From assembly GCA_027356675.1 (NCBI GenBank), contig DAHVXO010000031.1, positions 1 to 20,384 on the forward strand: DNA of 20,384 bases. The letters run 5' to 3'. Position 1 is the first letter of the stretch, and each line of letters begins with the position of its first letter. This document shows positions 7,308 through 14,252 of this stretch, piece by piece. The notes beneath the pieces are model-generated. The model worked only from the letters and a program-made list of their open reading frames with translations, was not told the DNA's origin and searched no databases. A program made the position numbers and the translations under genes. The DNA comes from Symbiobacteriaceae bacterium. GTDB lineage: Bacteria > Bacillota_E > Symbiobacteriia > Symbiobacteriales > Symbiobacteriaceae.

Positions 7308-7670
7308 GTGGCATACGTCCTGGTCGCAGAAGATGACTACGACATCGCCCGCCTTATCGAATTTCAACTGCGCTATAGCAGGTATGAGGTCACCCTCGCC
7401 GCCGACGGTGCCGAAGCGCTCACGAAGGCCAGAGGGCGCATCCCCGACGTGATTCTCGTAGATTGGATGATGCCGGTGATGGACGGGCTGCAAGTTATCA
7501 CGGCCATCAAGCAGGACCCGGACTTGCGCCGCGTTCCTGTCATTCTGATGACCGCCAAGGCCCAGGCGCAGGACGTGCGGGCAGGCCTGGAGGCCGGCGT
7601 GTCGGCCTATCTGGTCAAGCCCTTTCCACTGGAGCAACTGATTCAAACGATCCAGGGGGTATTGGCGTGA
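7308..7670 (+). CDS. Single-domain (CheY/Spo0F-like) response regulator
   Basis: 120 aa, GTG start at 7308 preceded by GGAGGG. It contains one complete receiver domain and nothing else: acidic pocket Glu8-Asp9-Asp10 (VAEDDYD), phosphoacceptor Asp52 (VILVDWMMPVMDG), switch Thr82 (ILMTAKA) and Lys104 (YLVKPF). With no DNA-binding or enzymatic output domain, it must act by protein contact or pass the phosphate onward, as Spo0F or CheY do. Its stop overlaps the GTG start of the kinase gene by 4 nt (GTGA), so the two are translationally coupled and the kinase is its likely partner. Its output target is not in this window, unless it is the small unknown protein at the end of the operon. Confidence 0.93.
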   Translation: MAYVLVAEDDYDIARLIEFQLRYSRYEVTLAADGAEALTKARGRIPDVILVDWMMPVMDGLQVITAIKQDPDLRRVPVILMTAKAQAQDVRAGLEAGVSAYLVKPFPLEQLIQTIQGVLA

Positions 7671-8824
7671 GGCGGAAGCGATATCGGTGGGATACGGGGC
7701 TGCGGTTCCGGGTGCTGGGCCTCCTGGTCTTCCTCCTCTCCCTGGTTGTCGGACTGGGTGCGACCCTCTCCTTCACGTTTGTACGGTTGGAGGCGCTGCA
7801 GCAGCGGGCCGACCTGACCCGTGCCAACGTGGTGCACATGGAGCAGGTCCAGGGTGCTTTCGCTGAGATGACCTCCGCACTTCGGGGCTATCTCCTGGCC
7901 GGCCAGGATGTTTTCCTGCAGCCGTACGCCTCCGCTCAAACACGCCTGGACTACAGCATGGCGCAGCTTAAAGCCTCGGCAGGGACCGACCCGGGGCAGA
8001 ATGCCCGGCTTTACCAGATCAGCGAGTTGGTAACCCGGTGGCGGGAGAACGTCGCCGACCCTGAGATTGCGGCCAAGCGTGCCGGCAGGCCTGACGCTGG
8101 CAAGATCGTCATTGAAAGCGGCGGGCTCAACTATATTGAAGAGATTCGCAAGGCGGCTACCGCCTTTGCAACCGTCGAGTCCGACCGGCTGGAACGGGAA
8201 GTGACCTCGACCCGTCAGGCATCCTCCAACATGCAGACTGCGACCTGGGTCGGGGCTGGCCTGGCGGCCGCGTTCGCTCTGGTCGGCTTTGTAATCTTCG
8301 CCCGCAGCGTCACCCGATCCACGGATGCGCTGGTCAAGGCGGCCGAGCTCATCGCGCGCGGAGAGCGGGGCGTTATGGTGGAAGACACCCTGGATGGCGA
8401 ACTTCAGATCGTAGCAGAAGCCTTTTCGTCTATGAGTGTGACGCTTGCAGCGCAAGAAGAGGAACTCAAGGCCCAGCAAGAAGAGCTGGTGGCCCAAAAC
8501 GAGGAACTGCTCGCCCAACAAGACGAGCTTCAGTCCCGCGCACAGGTGTTGGAACGGCAGGAGGCCAATCTAAGCCGCCTTAACCGGATGGGCACGGCCA
8601 TGATTGGTACCATCGAAATGGCGGAGTTGGGCGACCTCATCGTCGATGAGTATATCGACCTGTTCGACGGGACGGCCGGCGCCCTCCTCCTGGCTGCGGA
8701 ATACAGCGACCGGATGACGGTCCAGACCGAGCGGTGGCTCAACCCGGGCTGGCGTGGCAGGACTGTGCCGGTCTCCGGCCCGCTGGCCCGCTGCTTCAAC
8801 CGTTCCGAGCTGACCGTTGCCTGA
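7667..8824 (+). CDS. Sensor histidine kinase, N-terminal part (CHASE3-like, HAMP, half GAF), ended by in-frame TGA
   Basis: 385 residues from GTG 7667, which overlaps the response-regulator stop. TM1 spans about 13-36, an extracellular helical sensor (about 45-185) resembles CHASE3 (RLEALQQRADLTRAN... ALRGYLLAGQ), and TM2 spans about 193-213. A HAMP-like segment (about 214-260) and a glutamate/glutamine-rich coiled coil (EEELKAQQEELVAQNEELLAQ, heptad-like) follow. A GAF domain starts at about 306 (RMGTAMIGTIEMAELGDLIVDEYIDLFDGTAGALLL) but is cut by TGA at 8822-8824. The same reading frame continues without any further stop to 10177 with the rest of GAF, PAS, HisKA and HATPase, so this is one 836-residue gene with a nonsense codon at position 386. 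Causes could be a real mutation, a sequence error, or UGA readthrough. Alone, this fragment has no kinase activity. Confidence 0.85.
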   Translation: MRRKRYRWDTGLRFRVLGLLVFLLSLVVGLGATLSFTFVRLEALQQRADLTRANVVHMEQVQGAFAEMTSALRGYLLAGQDVFLQPYASAQTRLDYSMAQLKASAGTDPGQNARLYQISELVTRWRENVADPEIAAKRAGRPDAGKIVIESGGLNYIEEIRKAATAFATVESDRLEREVTSTRQASSNMQTATWVGAGLAAAFALVGFVIFARSVTRSTDALVKAAELIARGERGVMVEDTLDGELQIVAEAFSSMSVTLAAQEEELKAQQEELVAQNEELLAQQDELQSRAQVLERQEANLSRLNRMGTAMIGTIEMAELGDLIVDEYIDLFDGTAGALLLAAEYSDRMTVQTERWLNPGWRGRTVPVSGPLARCFNRSELTVA

Positions 8825-8866
8825 TACCCGGACACGGTCTGCCGTATCACGACCTGGCAGACCGAA

Positions 8867-10177
8867 GTGCCTGTCGTCCAGGAGATATACATCCCCTTGG
8901 TCCACACTGGAAGGGTGCTGGCGGTGGTCATCGTGGCGGGCATGACGGCGGTTTCGCCGCAGCCCGAGGCTGAAGCGCTCTGGGGGGGCCTCGCCCGGCA
9001 GGCGAGCACGGCCCTGGCGGCCGCCATGAAACACCTGGAGGTCAGCTATGCCTTCCAGACCCTGCAGGAGCAAGCTGCCCAGGTAGAGGAACTCAACGCC
9101 CAACTCGAATCGGAGCGGGACCGGGCAGCGGCCCAGCTAGACATCTACCTCTCCATCGTCTCCACGATGAAGGCGGGGGCGTGGCTGACGGACACCGGCG
9201 GCAACCTGCTGGTGGTCAACTCCACCTTCCGCGACTTCTTCGGCGAAGTGCCGCTCGACGGGGACATGGACTCCGTTCTGGACACAATCACAAAGCTGTT
9301 GCCGGAGGGCGATACCTTCCCAGCAACCGTTCGCTCACTCGTCCAGTCGCGTGACCAGACCGGGGAAGGTTCCATCCGCCTGCGCAGCGGCTACGTGCTG
9401 CAGTGGTCGTCGGCGCCCGTGGGGCGGGAGCACGACCTGGTCGGCCGTCTCTTCACGTTCCAGGACGTGACCGAGTTGGCTGAGCTGGATCGCATGAAGT
9501 CGGAGTTCGTTAACACCGTTTCGCACGAGCTGCGTACGCCGCTGACCTCCATCATGGGCTATCTGAGCCTGATCATGCACGAGCAGGCCGGCCCGGTGCA
9601 GCCGCAGCAAAAGGAGTTTCTGGAGGTCGTGCTGCGCAACACCTCCCGGTTGTCGAACCTGATTAATGACGTGCTAGACATTCAGCGGATTGAGTCGGGC
9701 CGCAGCCCGCTGCAACGCAAGCCGGTCTCGCTGCCCCGCATCGTGCAACAGGCCGCGGATACTTTCCGCATGGCTGCGGAGCAAAAGGGGCTGGCCTTCA
9801 AGGTCACCCTGCCCAAGGATGACCTCATGTCAGTCTCCGGCGATCCCGAGCGCCTGATGCAGATTGTCTCCAACCTGCTGAGCAACGCCGTGAAATATAC
9901 CCCGCAGGGGAGCGTCAACGTGGCGGTCACGGGTGCCGCGGGCTCGGTCGTCCTGACGGTTGAAGACACGGGCGTCGGCATCCCCGCCTCCGAGCAGCAG
10001 CGGGTCTTTGAGAAGTTCTACCGCGGTGAGAACAAATACGCCCGGAAGGCCGGCGGCACTGGGCTCGGGCTCTCCATCGTCAAGGAACTGGTCGAGGAGC
10101 ATGGCGGCAAGCTCAAGCTCGAGAGTGACCCTGACAAGGGCACCCGCTTTACCGTGACCTTTCCCACGATCGCCTGA
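8867..10177 (+). CDS. Sensor histidine kinase, C-terminal part (GAF end, PAS, HisKA, HATPase_c)
   Basis: Same frame as the N-terminal part; open from 8825 to TGA 10177. GTG 8867 is the first possible restart but has no ribosome binding site, so this piece may be made only by readthrough. It begins with the last strands of GAF (VPVVQEIYIPLVHTGRVLAVVIVAG), then a coiled linker and a PAS domain (about 92-205: AGAWLTDTGGNLLVVNSTFRDFFG ... RLFTFQDVTE). The HisKA domain follows, with phosphorylatable His220 in FVNTVSHELRTPLTSIMGYL. The ATPase domain has the N box (NLLSNAVKYTP), G1 (EDTGVGIP), F box (VFEKFYRGE) and G2 (GGTGLGLSIVKELVE). All catalytic motifs are intact, indicating that loss of the full-length protein, if real, is recent. 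Unlike hybrid kinases it has no receiver; the separate upstream gene supplies one. Confidence 0.9.
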   Translation: MPVVQEIYIPLVHTGRVLAVVIVAGMTAVSPQPEAEALWGGLARQASTALAAAMKHLEVSYAFQTLQEQAAQVEELNAQLESERDRAAAQLDIYLSIVSTMKAGAWLTDTGGNLLVVNSTFRDFFGEVPLDGDMDSVLDTITKLLPEGDTFPATVRSLVQSRDQTGEGSIRLRSGYVLQWSSAPVGREHDLVGRLFTFQDVTELAELDRMKSEFVNTVSHELRTPLTSIMGYLSLIMHEQAGPVQPQQKEFLEVVLRNTSRLSNLINDVLDIQRIESGRSPLQRKPVSLPRIVQQAADTFRMAAEQKGLAFKVTLPKDDLMSVSGDPERLMQIVSNLLSNAVKYTPQGSVNVAVTGAAGSVVLTVEDTGVGIPASEQQRVFEKFYRGENKYARKAGGTGLGLSIVKELVEEHGGKLKLESDPDKGTRFTVTFPTIA

Positions 10178-10196
10178 CAGGAAGAGGTGACCGTCC

Positions 10197-10550
10197 ATCG
10201 GTACGGAAGAGATTGAGGGGATCCTGGTTCACGCCTTCATCGATCTGATTCAGGAGCGCAAGGCTGCCGGGAAGCGTGAACTGGCGGCGACGATGGAGAC
10301 GATCGCGACATGGCTTTCCAACCGCACCCGGCTGCCGGTGACGCCACAGCATGTACAGGGCCTGACACTGGCCTTGCGAGACGGATTGATCATCAGCGTG
10401 GGCGGGGCCGGTATCGGACGGCCGAACAGCTATGACACCCGCGAGGCAGAGATGGGCATCGACGCCTTTTGGGACCAGGTGGACGCCTTTCTATTGGTCT
10501 GGCGCATGCCGGGGCGGCAGAAACTGATCATGAAAGACCCCAGCGCCTGA
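10197..10550 (+). CDS. Small unknown protein at the end of the two-component operon; start codon non-standard
   Basis: The frame is open from 10191 to TGA 10550. A good ribosome binding site (GAAGAGGTGA, 10181-10190) sits 7 nt before ATC at 10197; no ATG, GTG or TTG occurs in frame until ATG 10293, which lacks a ribosome binding site. Starting at 10197 gives 117 residues and keeps a coherent protein (EEIEGILVHAFIDLIQERKAAGKREL ...), while starting at 10293 gives 85. ATC starts are very rare, so a changed base (ATG to ATC) or weak initiation is possible. I recognise no family. The protein looks helical at its N-terminus, with RDGLIISVGGAGIGRPNSYDTREAEMGIDAFWDQVDAFLLVW as the most structured part. 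It has no signal or membrane segment. Position suggests a role with the kinase and regulator. Confidence 0.6.
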   Translation: MGTEEIEGILVHAFIDLIQERKAAGKRELAATMETIATWLSNRTRLPVTPQHVQGLTLALRDGLIISVGGAGIGRPNSYDTREAEMGIDAFWDQVDAFLLVWRMPGRQKLIMKDPSA

Positions 10551-10568
10551 ACAGCGTTGGGGTCTTTT
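10533..10568. terminator. Strong hairpin terminator shared by two converging operons
   Basis: AAAGACCCCAGCGC pairs with GCGTTGGGGTCTTT (14 bp, one wobble) around a loop that holds the TGA stop codon of the small plus-strand gene. Four T residues follow on the plus strand and three on the minus strand. It lies between the converging stops at 10550 and 10577 and probably ends both transcripts. The stem encodes the last codons (KDPSA) of the plus-strand gene. Confidence 0.85.
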
Positions 10569-10576
10569 CGTCGTGG

Positions 10577-11956
10577 TCAGGCCTTGTCTACTGTCCCCTG
10601 GGACGCGGCAGCCTCTGAGCCCGGGCCGCTCGCCAGCCAGTCAGCGTCCCCTTCGTGCCCGGGGTCGGGCAGCCGAAGGGTGAAGCAGACCGTGCCCTCC
10701 AGCATGTGGTAGGCGTGATCCGTTCGGATGACCGTCCGGCCATTCTTGGCGTGCAGCTGGAGAAAGTCCCGTGGGCCCTTGACCTGCACTTCGGTGATCC
10801 ATGGATCCACCACGAACTCCTCGGCCCGTGTCAGGCCGGGGAGAAGATTCAGTTCGTCGTAGGGATTTGGCCGGGACACCACGGTGCCGCTGGACCTGGG
10901 ATCGAGCCGTAACCGGTAGCATGTGGTCCCGTCCAGCAGGAAGCAGGTGTCCCCGACTCGGATCACCGGCCGCTCCGTCTGGACGTGCAGCTGCAGCAGT
11001 TCTTTGACCGAGCCCACTTCTGCGACAGCCGTGTCGCCTGGCAGTTCGAAGGACCCGGCTGTGATCAGGCTCGGTCCCAACTTGGCCAGTTGCGCCCGCA
11101 CATCCGGCTTGCGCCGGCGCAGGAGTGCGAGGACCAGTGCCAGGACCAGCGAGGCCGCCAGGGCACCCAGCGACACCTGGCGGAGCAGGGCCACCCGCAC
11201 GTCCGAACCGAAGAACGATACCGTGATCGGCACCGTCCGAGTCTCGACGAGGTTCTTGTCGTGGCTGACCGTTCGGATGTCATCCAGGTCCGTGGTGGTC
11301 GATCGCATGGATACCTTGAACTCAGGGTTGTTGAGGACCTGGACGGGCTGACGCAGCCCTTCCGCCTCCACGGTGAAGACCGGGTGGATCATCAGGTCCA
11401 GCGGCTCTAAGGAGAGCCCCATCTGTTGGCGGGTGGTCTCCAGGTCCGCCAGCAACTGGCCGACCGGCACCTTGAAGCTGGCCACGCCCGAAACCTCGCG
11501 ACCGGCGACGGTCTGGCTCTGCACTTGCGCCAGCGGGTAGGGTTTCTCCCAGACGCCTGGGACCACCAGCGTCCCGTCCACTTTCATGCTCCACTTGAGT
11601 GCGGTCGGCCGATCCGCCTCGAAGCGGTACGGCACCCTCACATCGATGAAGTCAACAAACTTGCTGATCAGGACGCGCCGGTAGACCGGTGGTTCCACCG
11701 GCTGCTTACTCCTGGTGAGCTGGTCCGCGGTGATCAAAGAGGACGGGTAGAACTTGTCTGGTTTCACCTGAGCCGAAAAGTCGAAACCTACCTGGCTCTT
11801 ATACGTATACCAGGCTTCAGACGTCCTGGCCTCGACCGGCATGGCATATACGCGCAGGAGTCCGGCCAGGCTGATCAGGCTGATCAGCGCTGCGAGTATG
11901 AGCGGGATGGGGGAGAACGGTGGACGTGGTCGAGCCGAAATGGTTCGCACTGCCAC
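10577..11956 (-). CDS. DUF5305-like bitopic membrane protein, partner of the SipW-type peptidase locus
   Basis: 459 aa, GTG 11956 with AGGAGG 7 nt upstream. TM1 spans about 16-38, then an extracellular beta-rich domain of about 210 residues (SEAWYTYKSQVGFDFSAQVKPDKFYP ... VETRTVPITVSFFG), TM2 at about 258-280 (LLRQVSLGALAASLVLALVLALL), RRRK stop-transfer, then a cytoplasmic tail of about 175 residues. The YxYxSxVxFDYxAxVxPxxxYP-like opening and overall topology fit DUF5305, a family of archaea and some Firmicutes often next to signal peptidase I and small secreted proteins. Function is unknown; role in assembly or anchoring is inference. The tail contains two similar modules, about 309-352 and 380-430 (LLQLHVQTERPVIRVGDTCF and FLQLHAKNGRTVIRTDHAYH), apparently a duplication. 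Last gene of the locus, 36 nt after the peptidase gene. Confidence 0.75.
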   Translation of the reverse strand: MAVRTISARPRPPFSPIPLILAALISLISLAGLLRVYAMPVEARTSEAWYTYKSQVGFDFSAQVKPDKFYPSSLITADQLTRSKQPVEPPVYRRVLISKFVDFIDVRVPYRFEADRPTALKWSMKVDGTLVVPGVWEKPYPLAQVQSQTVAGREVSGVASFKVPVGQLLADLETTRQQMGLSLEPLDLMIHPVFTVEAEGLRQPVQVLNNPEFKVSMRSTTTDLDDIRTVSHDKNLVETRTVPITVSFFGSDVRVALLRQVSLGALAASLVLALVLALLRRRKPDVRAQLAKLGPSLITAGSFELPGDTAVAEVGSVKELLQLHVQTERPVIRVGDTCFLLDGTTCYRLRLDPRSSGTVVSRPNPYDELNLLPGLTRAEEFVVDPWITEVQVKGPRDFLQLHAKNGRTVIRTDHAYHMLEGTVCFTLRLPDPGHEGDADWLASGPGSEAAASQGTVDKA

Positions 11957-11992
11957 GAGCCGGCCTCCTTTCTTGGTGGTTGTCGGGGTTAC

Positions 11993-13066
11993 TCAGTGCA
12001 TGAAGCGCAGTGACAGTCGCGTGCGGATGCGGGAGAGCGCCGCACGGTTCTGATCGTCGACGAGGGCGATCAAGAGCATCAATAGCGCAGGAACGGCCGC
12101 TGCGACAATCACTGCGAGCCCCACGCTGATGTGGGACAAGGCCAAAAGCCACGTCGGCGGCAACAGCGGCAGGAACACGCCCATCGTAACATAGGACTCA
12201 TGCTTGCCCAGATCGGGATTGGCGATTGTGAGCGCCAGCGACTGCTTTCCATGGGGCGCAAGCATGACCCACTCCGGTGCGTATCGCATGTAGGGATCTG
12301 AGGACTGAAAGATGATGATGAGGGGCAGCGGCGAGGGATTGCTCACCGGCACGGATTCCATGTGCCGCTCGCCGAGCAGATACTCGGTATCGTTGATCCA
12401 GTTCAGGTGCCGCTGTGCGATTACCTCATACTGGACCAGTTGCCGCTGGCTCAGTGTCCAGGCTGGGATCAAAGTGGAGAGAAAGACCGCCCCAGAAAGG
12501 CCCAGATAGAGTGACAGCACTGCTGTACCTGACGCGGTGGACCGCCTCTGCAGCCGGAACTTCGGCAGCTTCACGCGGGGTTTGACATCCATGACCAGCA
12601 GATAGAGACCCATGGCCAGGGCGACGCCTGCCACCACCGGGCTGGAGAGCGGCCCCTGGTCGATGCTCAGCAATCCCAGGCGCGGCAAGTGGAGGGCCCC
12701 GTCCTGCCACTGGGGAACCACCCCTGCGATTTCCCGTGGGAAGACCCGGTCGGGATCGCTAACGGGGTTGTTATCGCCCTTGGTGACGAAACCCTCCGCC
12801 GCATTGCCTTCGATGATCCGGTGGACGATCCAGTCCCGATTCTGCGGGGTCTTGAAGACCACGATATCCCGTTCCTTCACCGCCGGCACCACCCAGGTGG
12901 GCAGCACGACGATCAGGTCACCAGGCTGCAGGATCGGGATCATCGACCCAGTGGGCACAGCGGCCATGAGCACGGGGCGCCCGAAGAGCCCACCAGTCAG
13001 GATGGCGACGCTTCCGGCGACCAGCAGCCACAGGGCGGCTGAAAGGAACACCCCTAGCTGCTTCAT
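11993..13066 (-). CDS. sipW: Signal peptidase I of SipW/ER type with extra C-terminal membrane domain
   Basis: 357 aa, ATG 13066. After TM1 (about 7-29) come the catalytic boxes: Ser41 in VPTGSMIPILQPGD, then DWIVHRIIE with His82 where most bacterial enzymes have lysine, and TKGDNNPVSDPD with Asp98. Ser-His-Asp marks the archaeal/eukaryotic (ER) class, to which Bacillus SipW belongs. It removes signal peptides on the outer face of the membrane, here most likely from the three secreted proteins encoded just upstream. SipW-type enzymes are usually about 180-200 aa. This one continues with TM segments near 141-160, 182-204 and 308-335 and an outside loop of about 100 residues (YEVIAQRHLNWINDTEYLLG ... 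YVTMGVFLP). The added domain may hold substrates or assembly factors, which is inference. Sits 6 nt after the preceding gene. Confidence 0.9.
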   Translation of the reverse strand: MKQLGVFLSAALWLLVAGSVAILTGGLFGRPVLMAAVPTGSMIPILQPGDLIVVLPTWVVPAVKERDIVVFKTPQNRDWIVHRIIEGNAAEGFVTKGDNNPVSDPDRVFPREIAGVVPQWQDGALHLPRLGLLSIDQGPLSSPVVAGVALAMGLYLLVMDVKPRVKLPKFRLQRRSTASGTAVLSLYLGLSGAVFLSTLIPAWTLSQRQLVQYEVIAQRHLNWINDTEYLLGERHMESVPVSNPSPLPLIIIFQSSDPYMRYAPEWVMLAPHGKQSLALTIANPDLGKHESYVTMGVFLPLLPPTWLLALSHISVGLAVIVAAAVPALLMLLIALVDDQNRAALSRIRTRLSLRFMH

Positions 13067-13072
13067 ACGCGA

Positions 13073-13573
13073 TTACCTGGTAGCTGTGATGATGATCGAA
13101 CCACTCTGGGCTGCAGCCAACGTGCCACCGTTAGTTACAAAGGTGGATGGTACGGTCACGACCATCTTGACTTCGAGGCTTGTGGCGCTTGCCAGGGTGG
13201 TGCCACTGATATCAGCGTTGGCTGGAGTCTTCAGGGCCAACGTGGTGCCACCCGTGAGGCCTGCCGTCGAGTAGGACAGGGTAACCGTGGCACCGCTGTT
13301 GTTGGTGATCTTGACCACGTCTTCGTAGGTGTAGATGCTGTCCGGCTGCATCTTGTCGTTGACCGTGATGATCAGCTTACCATCGGTGATGACCGAACTA
13401 ACACCGGGATCCGGAACGGTGGCGGCTGCGAATGCCAACCCCGAAGCACTGGTCGTGTCCACCGTCATCGACATGCCGTTGGTAACCACGGCGGTCCGGA
13501 AGGCCAACGCATTCACCGCCACTGCCATCGCAACCAGGACCACCGCGAAACCCATCAGTTTTGTAAGCCTCAT
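13073..13573 (-). CDS. Secreted TasA/camelysin-like or DUF1102-like protein, third of three
   Basis: 166 aa, ATG 13573 with GGAGG 8 nt upstream. SipW-type signal peptide: basic start MRLTK, hydrophobic core GFAVVLVAMAVAVNALA, likely cut near Ala-Phe-Arg, leaving a mature N-terminus with FRTAVVTNG. The rest is beta-strand-rich, with KLIITVNDKMQPDSIYTYEDVVKITNNSGATVTLSYS resembling the Ig-like or jelly-roll strands of camelysin/TasA and archaeal DUF1102 proteins (a KITNNS-type strand is typical). No cysteine, no sorting motif, no C-terminal membrane anchor. It lies directly before the peptidase gene (6 nt). Likely a surface fibre or sheath subunit. Family assignment comes from overall pattern and context, so it is moderate. 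Confidence 0.7.
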   Translation of the reverse strand: MRLTKLMGFAVVLVAMAVAVNALAFRTAVVTNGMSMTVDTTSASGLAFAAATVPDPGVSSVITDGKLIITVNDKMQPDSIYTYEDVVKITNNSGATVTLSYSTAGLTGGTTLALKTPANADISGTTLASATSLEVKMVVTVPSTFVTNGGTLAAAQSGSIIITATR

Positions 13574-13647
13574 GACCCCTGCCTCCTACGTAATTCAACG
13601 TGCTCCGTCCATATTACAGCCGCCGGCCGACACAACCGGAAAGGCGA

Positions 13648-14238
13648 CTAAGGACACGTTGCCGACTTGGTACTCGAAACCTGAACCCCAAAGTTTCCAC
13701 TGGCGTCCACCTGTGTGGATGCCTGCCACCAGAAGTCCAGAACCATCTGATTGCTGGTTGGCGCAGGCTGGAGCTTGACCTTGTTTCCAACGATCTGCAT
13801 TCCGCCGGCCCCCGCCAGTTGTATACCAGGGGTGACCCCCCCTGTGAGTCTCCCATAGATTGCCGTCAGATTGGTGGGAGAGCCACTGCTGACGTAAACC
13901 GAGACGTCCTGGCAGGTGGTACTGTTGTTGGTGATGGTGAAGACCTGCCGCATCTGAAAGATGTCGGCCGCCACACTGCCGCGGGCGGGCTGGAAAGAGT
14001 GGTTGGCAACGCCGGATCCCTTTCGGAAGTCAATCTGCAGGATGCCGTTTGCCATGCTGACCTGGTTAACCGCATTGCCTGTGCCGGCGGCCAGGGCGAG
14101 CGCTGCACTGCCCGTATTCACAACCTGGATGGTCAACCCCTCGGTAACAGTCGCTCCTCGGTAGGCGCTCACATTTACGAGTGAGAGCAGTGCTGCCAGC
14201 AGAAAGGTGATCACGAGGGGAAGGCGAAAACCGGACAA
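13648..14238 (-). CDS. Secreted TasA/camelysin-like or DUF1102-like protein, second of three
   Basis: 196 aa from TTG 14238, chosen because GGGAGGTGA lies 4 nt upstream. GTG 14256 would overlap the preceding stop and swallow this site. Signal peptide: LSGFRLPLVITFLLAALLSLVNVSA, followed by YRGATVTEGLTIQVV, matching the motif after the signal of the neighbouring proteins. The mature part is beta-rich and includes MRQVFTITNNSTTCQDVSVYVSSG, the same TNNS strand as the third protein. There are two cysteines (TTCQDVS and the final SATCP) that could form a disulfide outside the cell. It is longer than its neighbours in the middle and at the end. It starts 14 nt after the first secreted-protein gene, and 74 nt separate it from the third. 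Confidence 0.7.
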   Translation of the reverse strand: MSGFRLPLVITFLLAALLSLVNVSAYRGATVTEGLTIQVVNTGSAALALAAGTGNAVNQVSMANGILQIDFRKGSGVANHSFQPARGSVAADIFQMRQVFTITNNSTTCQDVSVYVSSGSPTNLTAIYGRLTGGVTPGIQLAGAGGMQIVGNKVKLQPAPTSNQMVLDFWWQASTQVDASGNFGVQVSSTKSATCP

Positions 14239-14252
14239 GCTGTCACCTCCCG

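Noticed and set aside
8822..8824. TGA as a selenocysteine codon in the histidine kinase
   Set aside because: The site is inside a GAF domain where no redox residue is expected, and I see no obvious SECIS-like hairpin immediately downstream; a nonsense mutation or sequence error is simpler.
13574..13647. Internal promoter before the third secreted-protein gene
   Set aside because: TGTAAT-like and TTTCCG-like boxes occur at a loose 18-nt spacing, but the -35 match is poor and a co-transcript explains the gene equally well.
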